DNA of 37,003 nt, from assembly GCA_011523735.1 (NCBI GenBank), contig WTGB01000124.1, positions 1 to 37,003 on the forward strand, in the 5' to 3' direction. The notes under the pieces are model-generated. The model was not told where the DNA came from and did not search any database. It was given only the letters and a program-made list of their open reading frames with translations. Shown piece by piece: positions 22,621 to 30,546 of this stretch (position 1 is its first letter; the number at the start of each line of letters is the position of its first letter). This DNA comes from Chloroflexota bacterium (lineage in GTDB: Bacteria > Chloroflexota > Anaerolineae > Aggregatilineales > Phototrophicaceae). Position numbers and translations under genes: made by a program.

Positions 22621-23718
22621 ATGTACCAAGTCACTGTATACCGCGAGCCGGGGCGCTTCGCCGGCTGGCCCGCCAATTATGGCATCTGGTCCTGGGGCGC
22701 TGAGATCGTCGTCGGCTTCACGGTCGGGGCGCACAAGACAGTCGAGCGGGGCCATGCGCGGGACAGGCGCCAGCCCTTCATCAATATGCAGGCCCGCAGC
22801 CTCGACGGCGGTTTAAGCTGGCGCATCGAAGACTTCAACGGGCAACGTCCGGGCGGACGCGGGCTCTCCTCTGACGAACACATGGACGCCGGCTTGCGCC
22901 TGGACGAGGTCATGACTGCGACGACCGCCGCGGTCCCAGCCGAGCCGCTGAGCTTCCAGGAGCCCGGTTTCGCCTTGATGGTGGCGCGCACTGGGCTGAG
23001 GCCCGGCGTCTTCTCCTTCTATTACCTCTCCGCCGATCGCTGCCGCAGCTGGGATGGACCGTACCGGCTGCCGATGTTTGGCACGGCGGGCATCGCCGCT
23101 CGCACCGATTATCTGATTCAAGGCGCGCATTCGGCGCTGTTTTTCCTTTCCGCCAACAAAGGCGATGGCGAAGAGGGCAAGACCATCTGCGTACGCACCG
23201 ATGACGGCGGCATGACCTTTGGCTTGCTGTCCGAGGTTGGCGCCGAGCCCCTGGCCAAAGGCGATTTCGCCACCATGCCTGGATCGATCCAATTGGCGGG
23301 CGGGCGTCTTTTGAGCGCGCTCCGCTGCCGTAAAGGCGCGGGAGGCATGAGCTGGATCAATCTCTACGCCTCTGACGACGGCGGGCGCTCTTGGCGCTTT
23401 ATGAATCGGCCCGTCCAGTTTCGGCGACCCGGGCACAGCGGCAACCCGCCCTGCTTGAAATCTTTGCCCGATGGCCGCATCCTGCTGATGTACGGGGACC
23501 GCGATGGTCCTTACAACATCTGCGCGCGCATCAGCGCCGATGAGGGCGAGAGCTGGAGCGACGAGATCGTCTTGCGTGGCGGCGGCGCCAATAGCGACAT
23601 GGGCTATGTGCGCGCGGTTGTGCTGGATGATGGGACGGTGGTCGCTGTCTACTACATCAACGACCGGCCCGATGGCGATGGCGAGCGCTTTATCGAGGCG
23701 ACTATCTGGCAGCCATGA
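22621..23718 (+). CDS. Sialidase/BNR-repeat (Asp-box) protein
   Basis: A 365-aa predicted six-bladed beta-propeller of the sialidase superfamily. Four Asp boxes (S/T-x-D-x-G-x-[ST]-[WF]) can be seen: S-L-D-G-G-L-S-W at residues 60-67, then T-D-D-G-G-M-T-F, S-D-D-G-G-R-S-W and S-A-D-E-G-E-S-W. It may be an exo-alpha-sialidase or a relative acting on another sugar acid; the catalytic Arg triad cannot be confirmed by eye. There is no signal peptide, so a cytoplasmic location is likely. The start has AAAGG upstream. The stop overlaps the next gene's ATG as ATGA. Confidence 0.8.
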   Translation: MYQVTVYREPGRFAGWPANYGIWSWGAEIVVGFTVGAHKTVERGHARDRRQPFINMQARSLDGGLSWRIEDFNGQRPGGRGLSSDEHMDAGLRLDEVMTATTAAVPAEPLSFQEPGFALMVARTGLRPGVFSFYYLSADRCRSWDGPYRLPMFGTAGIAARTDYLIQGAHSALFFLSANKGDGEEGKTICVRTDDGGMTFGLLSEVGAEPLAKGDFATMPGSIQLAGGRLLSALRCRKGAGGMSWINLYASDDGGRSWRFMNRPVQFRRPGHSGNPPCLKSLPDGRILLMYGDRDGPYNICARISADEGESWSDEIVLRGGGANSDMGYVRAVVLDDGTVVAVYYINDRPDGDGERFIEATIWQP

Positions 23719-24620
23719 CACCGGAAAATCGCACGCTCTGCCACGGCGACAACCTGCCCTTCCTGCGGCAACTGCCGGCCGAATCCGTGCATCTCATCGC
23801 GACTGACCCGCCCTTCAACAAAAACCGCGACTTCTACACCGCTGACGGCAGCGCCGGTTTCCGCGACAAATGGTCCTGGGAGGGCGATGTGCAGCCCGAG
23901 TGGATCGACTGTCTCCGCACCGACTGGTCCCCGCTCTGGGCGGTGATCGAAGCCGCCCGCCTCAGCCACAGCGACGGCATGAGCGCCTGGCTCTGCTGGC
24001 TGGGCATTCGCCTGTTGGAAATGCGCCGCGTCTTGCGCGCTGACGGCAGCCTCTACCTGCACATCGACAGCACAACCCACGCTTACGTCAAACTGCTGCT
24101 TGATGCCCTCTTCGGCGCCCGCAACTGCCGCAATGAGATCGTCTGGCTCTACAAAACCGGCGGGACGAGCAAGCGCTGGTTCAGCCGCAAGCATGATACC
24201 ATCCTCTTCTACAGCAAATCGGACCGTTACACCTTCCATCCCCAGCAAGAAAAGTCTTATCTGACGCACAAATATGGCTTCGCCAATATCGACATTCAGC
24301 AGGACGCGCGCGGTTATTATCGGCTGGCGGCGATGCGCGATGTCTGGGACATTCCCGCCCTGCGCGGCAATCAGCCGGAAGCGGTCGGTTATCCCACGCA
24401 GAAGCCCCTGGCGCTATATGAGCGGATCATCCGCGCTTCGAGCAATCCGGGCGATATCGCACTCGATCCCTTCTGCGGCAGCGGAACGACGGCAGTGGCG
24501 GCCGAGCGGCTGGGCAGACAGTGGATCGCGATGGATATCTGGGATGGAGCCTATGACATACTCTGCGGACGGCTGGAGGCGGAGAGGCTTGGCGGCGATG
24601 TAATTGTTATCGCTCTGTAA
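23715..24620 (+). CDS. Site-specific DNA methyltransferase, beta-type (DPPF)
   Basis: A 301-aa enzyme transferring methyl from SAM to adenine N6 or cytosine N4. The catalytic motif IV, T-D-P-P-F-N, lies near residue 32 and the SAM motif I, D-P-F-C-G-S-G-T-T-A, near residue 252. This IV-before-I order defines the beta group. It overlaps the sialidase-like gene by 4 bp and is probably translated by coupling. No restriction endonuclease gene is next to it. The 3' half is part of a perfect 638-bp tandem duplication, but this copy is intact. The -35 box of the following gene's promoter lies within its last codons. Confidence 0.9.
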   Translation: MTPENRTLCHGDNLPFLRQLPAESVHLIATDPPFNKNRDFYTADGSAGFRDKWSWEGDVQPEWIDCLRTDWSPLWAVIEAARLSHSDGMSAWLCWLGIRLLEMRRVLRADGSLYLHIDSTTHAYVKLLLDALFGARNCRNEIVWLYKTGGTSKRWFSRKHDTILFYSKSDRYTFHPQQEKSYLTHKYGFANIDIQQDARGYYRLAAMRDVWDIPALRGNQPEAVGYPTQKPLALYERIIRASSNPGDIALDPFCGSGTTAVAAERLGRQWIAMDIWDGAYDILCGRLEAERLGGDVIVIAL

Positions 24621-24800
24621 TGTTGCTATACTATATCTGTAATATTCTCTTTATAGTCTGTAGACTTAAGGGAAAGTAGCAAACCTTTTCAGGAAAAGGA
24701 GAATTCTCATGCGTAAAGCACTTTGTCTTATCACCCTGCTGCTGCTGATGTGTAGCGGCGCCGTCTTCGCCGACAGTCATGGAGCAAACGCCGGCGTGGC
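24163..24800 (+). repeat. 638-bp perfect tandem duplication, copy A
   Basis: Contains the last ~150 codons of the methyltransferase gene, the promoter, ribosome binding site, signal peptide and first ~30 codons of the spondin-domain gene. It is followed at once by copy B (24801-25438). I find no mismatch by eye. The junction has a 2-bp GG microhomology. Confidence 0.95.
24604..24632 (+). promoter_or_regulatory. Sigma-70-like promoter, copy A
   Basis: TTGTTA (24604-24609), a 17-bp spacer and TATACT (24627-24632) form a good consensus promoter. The -35 box lies inside the end of the methyltransferase gene. In this copy it drives only the truncated spondin-gene start. Confidence 0.65.
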
Positions 24801-24834
24801 GGACGAGCAAGCGCTGGTTCAGCCGCAAGCATGA
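24709..24834 (+). pseudogene. Truncated start of the spondin-domain gene (41 codons)
   Basis: Identical to the first 31 codons of the gene at 25347, with AAAAGGAGAA upstream and a complete signal peptide ending VFA. It then runs across the duplication junction into a shifted frame of methyltransferase sequence and stops at TGA 24832. If translated, it would yield a tiny secreted peptide ending QALVQPQA. It is a by-product of the tandem duplication. Confidence 0.85.
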
Positions 24835-25258
24835 TACCATCCTCTTCTACAGCAAATCGGACCGTTACACCTTCCATCCCCAGCAAGAAAAGTCTTATCT
24901 GACGCACAAATATGGCTTCGCCAATATCGACATTCAGCAGGACGCGCGCGGTTATTATCGGCTGGCGGCGATGCGCGATGTCTGGGACATTCCCGCCCTG
25001 CGCGGCAATCAGCCGGAAGCGGTCGGTTATCCCACGCAGAAGCCCCTGGCGCTATATGAGCGGATCATCCGCGCTTCGAGCAATCCGGGCGATATCGCAC
25101 TCGATCCCTTCTGCGGCAGCGGAACGACGGCAGTGGCGGCCGAGCGGCTGGGCAGACAGTGGATCGCGATGGATATCTGGGATGGAGCCTATGACATACT
25201 CTGCGGACGGCTGGAGGCGGAGAGGCTTGGCGGCGATGTAATTGTTATCGCTCTGTAA
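24779..25258 (+). pseudogene. 5'-truncated methyltransferase copy
   Basis: From 24801 it is identical to the 3' part of the methyltransferase at 23715-24620, preceded by a few codons from the spondin-gene start read in another frame. It retains the SAM-binding C-G-S-G-T-T motif but lacks the N-terminal DPPF catalytic motif, so it cannot be an active enzyme alone. Created by the 638-bp duplication. Confidence 0.85.
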
Positions 25259-25438
25259 TGTTGCTATACTATATCTGTAATATTCTCTTTATAGTCTGTA
25301 GACTTAAGGGAAAGTAGCAAACCTTTTCAGGAAAAGGAGAATTCTCATGCGTAAAGCACTTTGTCTTATCACCCTGCTGCTGCTGATGTGTAGCGGCGCC
25401 GTCTTCGCCGACAGTCATGGAGCAAACGCCGGCGTGGC
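24801..25438 (+). repeat. 638-bp perfect tandem duplication, copy B
   Basis: Second, apparently identical unit. Its end continues into the intact spondin-domain gene, so the event left one complete copy of each flanking gene. Confidence 0.95.
25242..25270 (+). promoter_or_regulatory. Sigma-70-like promoter, copy B
   Basis: TTGTTA, a 17-bp spacer and TATACT, identical to copy A. It is placed 77 bp before the ATG of the intact spondin-domain gene and followed by an AAAAGGAGAA ribosome binding site, so strong expression is likely. Confidence 0.7.
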
Positions 25439-26426
25439 GGCTGTGCCAGATGGCGCTGAGGGACCGGGAATCGTCCTGCCCGGCGGCGCTTACGAATTTG
25501 TCATCCATGCCCACGACGGCGACAGCCTGAGCTTCGCCACCATGCTCGCCCAATCCAACGATGGCTTCCTCGCGCCCAATGAATACGGCATCGCCCTCTA
25601 TGACATGGGCGCGCCGGTCAGCGGCGATGTCACCGACCAGGTCTATTATTGGGATCTGGGCAGCGAGCGCAATGAGCCGATCGGGCAAGGCATGTACCAA
25701 GCGCCGCGTCAATCCGCGCCCAATACCGGACCCGCGGGCGATGGCATCGTCCGACTCGCCAGCGACCTCGACGACAACTATAGCTATCCCACCGCCGCTG
25801 AGCTTGTCGTCGTTACGCTGACCGCCGGCGACATGGGCGAATTCACTGTGCGCATCGAAAACGTCTCCGATATGTCCATGTACCCCTCGCCGATCACGCC
25901 CGTCTTCTGGATCGTCCATGCGAGCGACATGATGATGATGGACGACGATATGATGATGGACAAAGAGATGTCGGATGATGACATGATGGACGAAGAGATG
26001 TCGGACGACGACATGATGGACGAAGAGATGTCGGACGACGACATGATGGACGAGGAAATGTCGGATGACGACATGGACGAAGAGATGTCGGACGATGACA
26101 TGGGCGAAGAAATGTCGGACGATGACATGGGCGAAGAAATGTCGGACGACGACATGATGGACGAAGAAATGTCAGATGACGACATGATGGATGACGACAT
26201 GGATAAAGACATGTCAGACGACATGATGATGGATGACGACATGATGATGAAGCACGGCATCCTCTTCACTTCGGGCCAACCCGATTACGGCCATGGCTTG
26301 GAAGCGCTGGCGGAAGATGGCGATCCCTCAGCCTTGGCTGCCCACCACGGCGTCATGATCGACGACATGATGATGGGCGATATGATGATGATGATGGATG
26401 ACGAGATGATGGACGACGATATGTAG
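25347..26426 (+). CDS. Secreted spondin-domain protein with Met/Asp repeat tract
   Basis: A 359-aa exported protein. Residues 1-21 form a Sec signal peptide ending SGAVFA. Residues ~30-190 resemble the Spondin_N domain (HAHDGDSLSFATMLAQSNDG, GIALYDMGAPVSGDVT, YQAPRQSAPNTGP). From ~195 to ~302 there is a very acidic Met/Asp/Glu tract with nine repeats of the type MSDDDMMDEE, MSDDDMDEE or MSDDDMGEE. The sequence then returns to a spondin-like end (LFTSGQPDYGHGLEALAEDG) and finishes in another Met/Asp tail. The tract therefore appears inserted in a loop of the domain. Cation binding (Ca, or Cu through Met) is plausible but inferred. It has a strong promoter and ribosome binding site. Confidence 0.85.
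   Translation: MRKALCLITLLLLMCSGAVFADSHGANAGVAAVPDGAEGPGIVLPGGAYEFVIHAHDGDSLSFATMLAQSNDGFLAPNEYGIALYDMGAPVSGDVTDQVYYWDLGSERNEPIGQGMYQAPRQSAPNTGPAGDGIVRLASDLDDNYSYPTAAELVVVTLTAGDMGEFTVRIENVSDMSMYPSPITPVFWIVHASDMMMMDDDMMMDKEMSDDDMMDEEMSDDDMMDEEMSDDDMMDEEMSDDDMDEEMSDDDMGEEMSDDDMGEEMSDDDMMDEEMSDDDMMDDDMDKDMSDDMMMDDDMMMKHGILFTSGQPDYGHGLEALAEDGDPSALAAHHGVMIDDMMMGDMMMMMDDEMMDDDM
25968..26240 (+). repeat. Coding tandem repeat, 27/30-bp units (nine)
   Basis: Units start ATGTCGGA(C/T)GA and are 30, 30, 30, 27, 27, 27, 30, 42 and 30 bp long, all multiples of three. Third positions vary (GAC/GAT, GAA/GAG) while the encoded Met/Ser/Asp/Glu pattern is kept, which suggests selection on the protein. Confidence 0.9.
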
Positions 26427-26443
26427 TCGCTCCATCCAAACCG

Positions 26444-26464
26444 GGGCGGCTTGTTAAGTCGCCC
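26444..26464. terminator. Hairpin after the spondin-domain gene
   Basis: GGGCGGCTT and AAGTCGCCC pair over nine bp with one G-U and a GTT loop. It lies 18 bp after the stop codon and has no T-run on the plus strand. A second hairpin follows at 26488. Confidence 0.45.
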
Positions 26465-26483
26465 ACGCGCAAATTCGCATTCT

Positions 26484-26516
26484 GTAGGGGCGGCCGACTT
26501 GGTCGCCCGTTTTTTC
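26484..26516 (+). terminator. Rho-independent terminator built from a TGTAGGGGCG-type palindrome (member 4)
   Basis: GGGCGGCC (26488-26495) and GGTCGCCC (26501-26508) form an 8-bp stem with one G-U pair and a GACTT loop, followed by G and six T. It terminates the spondin-domain gene between convergent genes. It begins TGTAGGGGCG like the dispersed palindromes at 8650 and 13346. Confidence 0.7.
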
Positions 26517-26529
26517 GTCCCGGCGCAGC

Positions 26530-27672
26530 CTAATCCAACGGCAGATCCACCCAGCGCCGCTCCCGATGCGAAATCTCCACCGCGTTGATGATTTCCTGCA
26601 CCTGCGCGCTCTGGGCGAAATTGCCTTGATTCTCGCCCGTATCATTGACGATCTCCTCCATGAAGTTATGCACCAGGTTGGCGTAGAACATCGAGGGCCA
26701 AGGCTCGCCCGGCTGATAACCCGGCGGATAATAGCTATCCGGAATCGCCATCTCGACATACTCGACCTCATGCGCCTCCGGGCTGGTCGATTGAAGCAGC
26801 GTTTCTTGCGTCTCCAGTTCGGCGCCCAGGCGGCAGAGCAGCGCGCCCTGTGAGCCATACATGCGCGCCTCCAGCCCGGGATAGCTGTTGACTGTCACAT
26901 AACTCGACTGGATCGTGCAGAAGCCGCCGCGGCTGTATTCGCCGATATAGACATCGCCGTCATCAATGTTGGTGCGGATGCGCTGACCGCCGGGCATGGT
27001 GCGATAGGGTACGAAGTTATAAAGCAGACCGACAAGGCTCTTCAGCGAGCTGTCCATGAACCACAAGCTGATATCGATGATAGGCGCGCCGTAGCCCTCA
27101 ATGGACGATACCTTGATCTCATCGACTTCCGTCTCCGGGATGAGGTCGACTTTAGTGACCGGCTCGGTCGGGCTGATGAATTGCGAGTTCTGTTCGTAGC
27201 CGTTGAAGATAAAAGGCTGGCCCACGAAGCCTTCGGCGATCAGGTCGCGCATATACTGCATGGACGGGGCGTAGCGGAAAGTCAAGCCGACTTTGGTCTT
27301 CAGCCCTTTGGACTGGGCAATTTCATGAGCGCGCCAGGTATTGCGATACTCATGCGCCACCGGCTTTTCGCAGAGGCAATGTTTGCCCGCCTCCACCGCC
27401 GCGAATGCCAGCGGCTCGTGATTGTTTTTCTCGCCGATGCCGCCGCGAGTGCAGACATCGATCACATCAATATCGGCTCGCGCCAGCATTTTTTCGTAAT
27501 CGGTGAAGACCGTCTCGATGTTGAAGCGGGCGGCGGCATCGCGCGCCAGGTCCTCGTTCAGGTCGCAAATCGCCACCACATCGCAATGCGGCGAGCGAGC
27601 GAAACCGGGCAGGTGGGCGCTCTTCGACCAGCGTCCCGCGCCGATGACGCCGACGCGCAATTTGTCAGGCAT
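26530..27672 (-). CDS. Gfo/Idh/MocA family NAD(P)-dependent oxidoreductase
   Basis: A 380-aa dehydrogenase acting on sugars, sugar acids or inositols. The N-terminal Rossmann fold has VGVIGAGRWSKSAHLPGF. It is followed by AICDLNEDLA, by DVIDVCTRG with HEPLAFAAVEAGKH, and by CEKPVA, the usual catalytic EKP motif (residues ~100). The C-terminal domain is an open beta-sheet. ATG 27672 has AAGGAGAG upstream. It is 17 bp downstream of the metallohydrolase gene and co-transcribed with it. Substrate not identifiable; the glycan-oriented neighbourhood favours a sugar derivative. Confidence 0.9.
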   Translation of the reverse strand: MPDKLRVGVIGAGRWSKSAHLPGFARSPHCDVVAICDLNEDLARDAAARFNIETVFTDYEKMLARADIDVIDVCTRGGIGEKNNHEPLAFAAVEAGKHCLCEKPVAHEYRNTWRAHEIAQSKGLKTKVGLTFRYAPSMQYMRDLIAEGFVGQPFIFNGYEQNSQFISPTEPVTKVDLIPETEVDEIKVSSIEGYGAPIIDISLWFMDSSLKSLVGLLYNFVPYRTMPGGQRIRTNIDDGDVYIGEYSRGGFCTIQSSYVTVNSYPGLEARMYGSQGALLCRLGAELETQETLLQSTSPEAHEVEYVEMAIPDSYYPPGYQPGEPWPSMFYANLVHNFMEEIVNDTGENQGNFAQSAQVQEIINAVEISHRERRWVDLPLD

Positions 27673-27689
27673 AACTGACTCTCCTTCTT

Positions 27690-28631
27690 CTAAGCCTTTC
27701 CGGCGGGTTCCGCAAGGACATAGGTCATCGCGCCGGCTTCCAATTGCGCCATGAAGGGACGCAGCAGCAACATAGCCGTCTGGTCATAAGGCGCGCGGAA
27801 CTCTTCCAGCAGCGCGTAGGTCGCCGGATGCAGCATCTGACCGAGCAGCCGGTCCTTCTCGACGACCGTGCCGATTTGCCCGGCGCGGACAGCCGGGACG
27901 AAGATGCCGCCTTGATTCGGGCGCAGGACTACGCTGTTGACAACGGGCAGCGGCGGCTCGACAGGCGGCGGCGCCAATCTCGCATCAACAACGCCGACCT
28001 GGCACAAGGCGCGCAGCAGGCCAGCGGCGATCTTCTCCGCCCACTCCTCCTCGAACTGACCCCGCCCGCCCATCTCGACCGCGGCGACCGTCATCCCCAG
28101 GGAATGCGCGTAGCCGGTCAGGCTAACATCCCGCGCCGGCGCCTCCACGATAAAGGGCGCGGGAAAGCAGAGCGAAAGCTCCCGCCCGCCAGCCATCTCG
28201 AAGACGAAGGCATTGACGCACCAACTTCCGCCGCCGTGCAAGTCAATCACATAGTCGATATTCTCCAGCGCCGCAGTCGCCAGGATATGCGCCAGACGCT
28301 CTGTGTAGGAGCCTGTTGGATCGCCGGGGAAAGCCCGGTTGAGGTCAAGCTGGTCAATCGGCGCGTTGCGTTTATCGGCTTGCAGCGCCAGCGGATTCGC
28401 CAGCGGCAGGACCCGAATGAAACCGCGCAGGTCATTTTCGTCAAGACGCTCGAGCAGCTTGTGAATCGCCCAGCCGCCCCAGGGACCTTCATCGCCGTGG
28501 ATGCCAGCCGTGATCAAAACGCCCGGACCGTCCGCGCCGGCTTCGCCCAGCAGCAGCTCTGTCCCGCCCCAGGCGGATGTCGTGCCGAGCGGAATGCCGC
28601 GCCATATCATGCTTTGTCTGAGCGCCGCCAT
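27690..28631 (-). CDS. Succinylglutamate desuccinylase/aspartoacylase-like zinc hydrolase
   Basis: A 313-aa M14-like metallohydrolase. The zinc ligands are visible in G-I-H-G-D-E-G (His and Glu) and D-L-H-G-G (third His), with DLNRAFPGD between them as in the AstE/AspA family. Members remove acyl groups from N-acylated amino acids or act as carboxypeptidases. I chose ATG 28631 because AGGGAG lies three nt upstream; GTG 28661 in the same frame lacks such a site. It is the first gene of an operon with the Gfo/Idh/MocA oxidoreductase. Its start region faces the divergent promoter of the oligopeptide-binding protein. Confidence 0.85.
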   Translation of the reverse strand: MAALRQSMIWRGIPLGTTSAWGGTELLLGEAGADGPGVLITAGIHGDEGPWGGWAIHKLLERLDENDLRGFIRVLPLANPLALQADKRNAPIDQLDLNRAFPGDPTGSYTERLAHILATAALENIDYVIDLHGGGSWCVNAFVFEMAGGRELSLCFPAPFIVEAPARDVSLTGYAHSLGMTVAAVEMGGRGQFEEEWAEKIAAGLLRALCQVGVVDARLAPPPVEPPLPVVNSVVLRPNQGGIFVPAVRAGQIGTVVEKDRLLGQMLHPATYALLEEFRAPYDQTAMLLLRPFMAQLEAGAMTYVLAEPAGKA

Positions 28632-28654
28632 AGTCTCCCTCAATCCCGATTTTC

Positions 28655-28683
28655 TTGACACGCTTGGCTAGAAATTCTATACT
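28655..28683 (+). promoter_or_regulatory. Near-consensus sigma-70 promoter of the oligopeptide-binding protein
   Basis: TTGACA (28655-28660), a 17-bp spacer and TATACT (28678-28683) match the consensus in all but one base. Transcription would start near 28690, giving a leader of about 140 nt before ATG 28833. The leader contains a small GGCA/TGCC hairpin but no recognised riboswitch. Confidence 0.75.
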
Positions 28684-28832
28684 CGCGCTACCATATAGAT
28701 TGTTGGCAATCGCTCGGTTTGGCGCAGATTCTAGTGTTTCCTAAGGGCGACTGTCAAATTCTCGCCTCGCCGCGGCAGGTCTCTTGCCGGGCTCCACCCC
28801 CGAAAGTATCGTATTTCGAACAGGAGTTTATT

Positions 28833-30434
28833 ATGAAAGGCCTCTCCCGTATTGCAACATTTGTACTAGCTCTGCTTCTGCTCTTGACACTAGTCGCGGC
28901 GCCGCTTTCCGCCCAAGACGAGGTCACGCTCACCTTCGGCATCAGCAGCGGCGTGGACACGCTCGACAACACCGCCACCACTTTCTCCAGCGTCGAGATC
29001 ATCGTCGGTCACGTCTTTGATACGCTGGTCAAGCAGCAGCCCCTCGGCGTCTATCATCCCGGGCTGGCGACTAGCTGGTCGGTAAGCGAGGACGCCACCG
29101 AATATATCTTCGAGCTGCGCGATGATGTCAGCTTCCATGACGGCACTCCCTTCAATGCCGAAGCGGTCAAGTATACCTTCGACCGCATCGTCGACCCCGA
29201 TACCAAGTCACAGATGGCTTTCAGCTTCATCGGTCCCTACGCCGAATCCGAAGTGCTGAGCGAGCATAGCATCGCCGTGCGCTTCTCGTCGCCGAATGCC
29301 GCCTTCCTGGATGGCGTCTCCCATCCGCAACTGGGTCCAGTCTCGCCAGCGGCGGTTGAGGCTCTGGGCGCGGATTGGGGCTTCTCCGGCATTGTCGGGA
29401 CGGGTCCCTTCGTCTTCGAATCCTATGTGCCCGATTCCGAAGTTGTCATGGTCAAGAATCCGGATTACGCCTGGGGCAATGAAGCAGTCTTCGGGCGCAG
29501 CGGGCCGCCGGATATCGACCGTCTGATCTTCAAGATCCTGACCGATCCGGGCACGCGGCTGGCGGCGCTGGAAAGCGGCGAAGTCGATATGATCAACGGC
29601 GTGCCAGGCTTGGATGTGGCGCGGCTCGACGAAAGCGAAGACTTCATCGTCACCCAATACGACCAGGCGGGCCACGGCTATTCCTTCATGTTCAACCAGA
29701 TCAAATCGCCCACCGATGAACTCGCTGTCCGCAAGGCAATCGCCCAGGCGATCGATATCGAGATCATGCAGGACATCGTTTATGACGGCTTGGGCAGCCG
29801 GGCTTGCAGCGCCTTGACCAAGTCCATGTTCGGCTGGACCGATGTCTTCTGCCAAGCCAACCCTTACGATCCGGAGGCGGCCGGGGCGATCCTGGATGAA
29901 GCCGGCTGGGTCATGAACGAAGAGACCGGCATCCGCGAACGGGATGGCGTCGCGCTGACTATCGAGCACTGGTCGCCTGACCGTCCCTTGAGCGCCGCTA
30001 CCGCCCAATTCCTGGCGGAAGATATGGCGGCGCTGGGCGTCGACTTCCAGATTAACCTGGCGGATATCGCCGCTTATCTGACGGTCGTCCGCGCGGGCGA
30101 GCACAATACGCAGCAATGGTGGGATACGCAGACCGATCCCGATGGCGTCTTCCGCACGCTCTACCATTCGTCCAACGCTGGCGGCGGCACCAACCGCAAC
30201 AATTATCGCAACGCTGACATGGACGCGATGATTGACGCGGCTGTCGGCATTGGCGATCTGGAAGCGCGAGCCACCGCTTACGCTGAGATTCAGCAGAAGC
30301 TGGCGGAGGAAGTCGTCATGGTCTACTTCAACGATCCGGTGGTCTTGTATGCCAGCACGCCGGATGTGCACAACGTGACCATTCTCGGCGGCGGCTTCGT
30401 GCCCAACTTCTATTCCGCGAGCGTGGGCATGTAA
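28833..30434 (+). CDS. Oligopeptide/nickel-type ABC transporter substrate-binding protein (family 5)
   Basis: A 533-aa periplasmic binding protein of the DppA/OppA/NikA family. Residues 1-27 form a Sec signal peptide (ending PLSA) without a lipobox. The signatures GVYHPGLATSWSVSEDATEY and YIFELRDDVSFHDGTPF (residues ~70-115) and KNPDYAWG are clear. ATG 28833 has CAGGAG upstream; the frame extends to 28719, but that part overlaps the leader. A strong terminator follows, then an unrelated HNH cassette, and then the two permease genes. The ligand may be a peptide, glycoside or other small molecule. Confidence 0.92.
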   Translation: MKGLSRIATFVLALLLLLTLVAAPLSAQDEVTLTFGISSGVDTLDNTATTFSSVEIIVGHVFDTLVKQQPLGVYHPGLATSWSVSEDATEYIFELRDDVSFHDGTPFNAEAVKYTFDRIVDPDTKSQMAFSFIGPYAESEVLSEHSIAVRFSSPNAAFLDGVSHPQLGPVSPAAVEALGADWGFSGIVGTGPFVFESYVPDSEVVMVKNPDYAWGNEAVFGRSGPPDIDRLIFKILTDPGTRLAALESGEVDMINGVPGLDVARLDESEDFIVTQYDQAGHGYSFMFNQIKSPTDELAVRKAIAQAIDIEIMQDIVYDGLGSRACSALTKSMFGWTDVFCQANPYDPEAAGAILDEAGWVMNEETGIRERDGVALTIEHWSPDRPLSAATAQFLAEDMAALGVDFQINLADIAAYLTVVRAGEHNTQQWWDTQTDPDGVFRTLYHSSNAGGGTNRNNYRNADMDAMIDAAVGIGDLEARATAYAEIQQKLAEEVVMVYFNDPVVLYASTPDVHNVTILGGGFVPNFYSASVGM

Positions 30435-30458
30435 TCAAGCCATCCGCCAATACAGTTT

Positions 30459-30490
30459 GAGGGCAGGGCTGATATTGCCGCCCTGCCCTC
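30459..30490 (+). terminator. Strong hairpin after the binding-protein gene
   Basis: GAGGGCAGGGC (30459-30469) and GCCCTGCCCTC (30480-30490) form an 11-bp perfect stem with a 10-nt loop, followed by TTC. It separates the binding protein from the downstream cassette and permeases and probably reduces read-through. Confidence 0.65.
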
Positions 30491-30508
30491 TTCATCGACA
30501 GCTTCGGT

Positions 30509-30514
30509 TATACT
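30509..30514 (+). promoter_or_regulatory. Possible -10 box of the HNH cassette
   Basis: TATACT is placed 33 bp before the proposed start at 30547. No good -35 is seen at 16-18 bp, so this is a weak promoter call. It would give the cassette its own transcription after the terminator. Confidence 0.35.
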
Positions 30515-30546
30515 GAAAGCGCAAGTTCAATTGAGGAGAAATCACG

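Noticed and set aside
24779..25258. A second functional DNA methyltransferase
   Set aside because: It lacks the N-terminal catalytic DPPF motif and exists only because of the tandem duplication.
25968..26240. Possible CRISPR array or minisatellite
   Set aside because: Units are contiguous without unique spacers, are multiples of three and encode a conserved acidic pattern, so this is a coding repeat.
25784..26269. Minus-strand Ser/Met/Ile repeat protein
   Set aside because: It is simply the complement of the Met/Asp repeat tract of the spondin-domain gene.
29208..30371. A 387-codon minus-strand frame
   Set aside because: Antisense shadow of the family-5 binding protein; no recognisable domain and no ribosome binding site.
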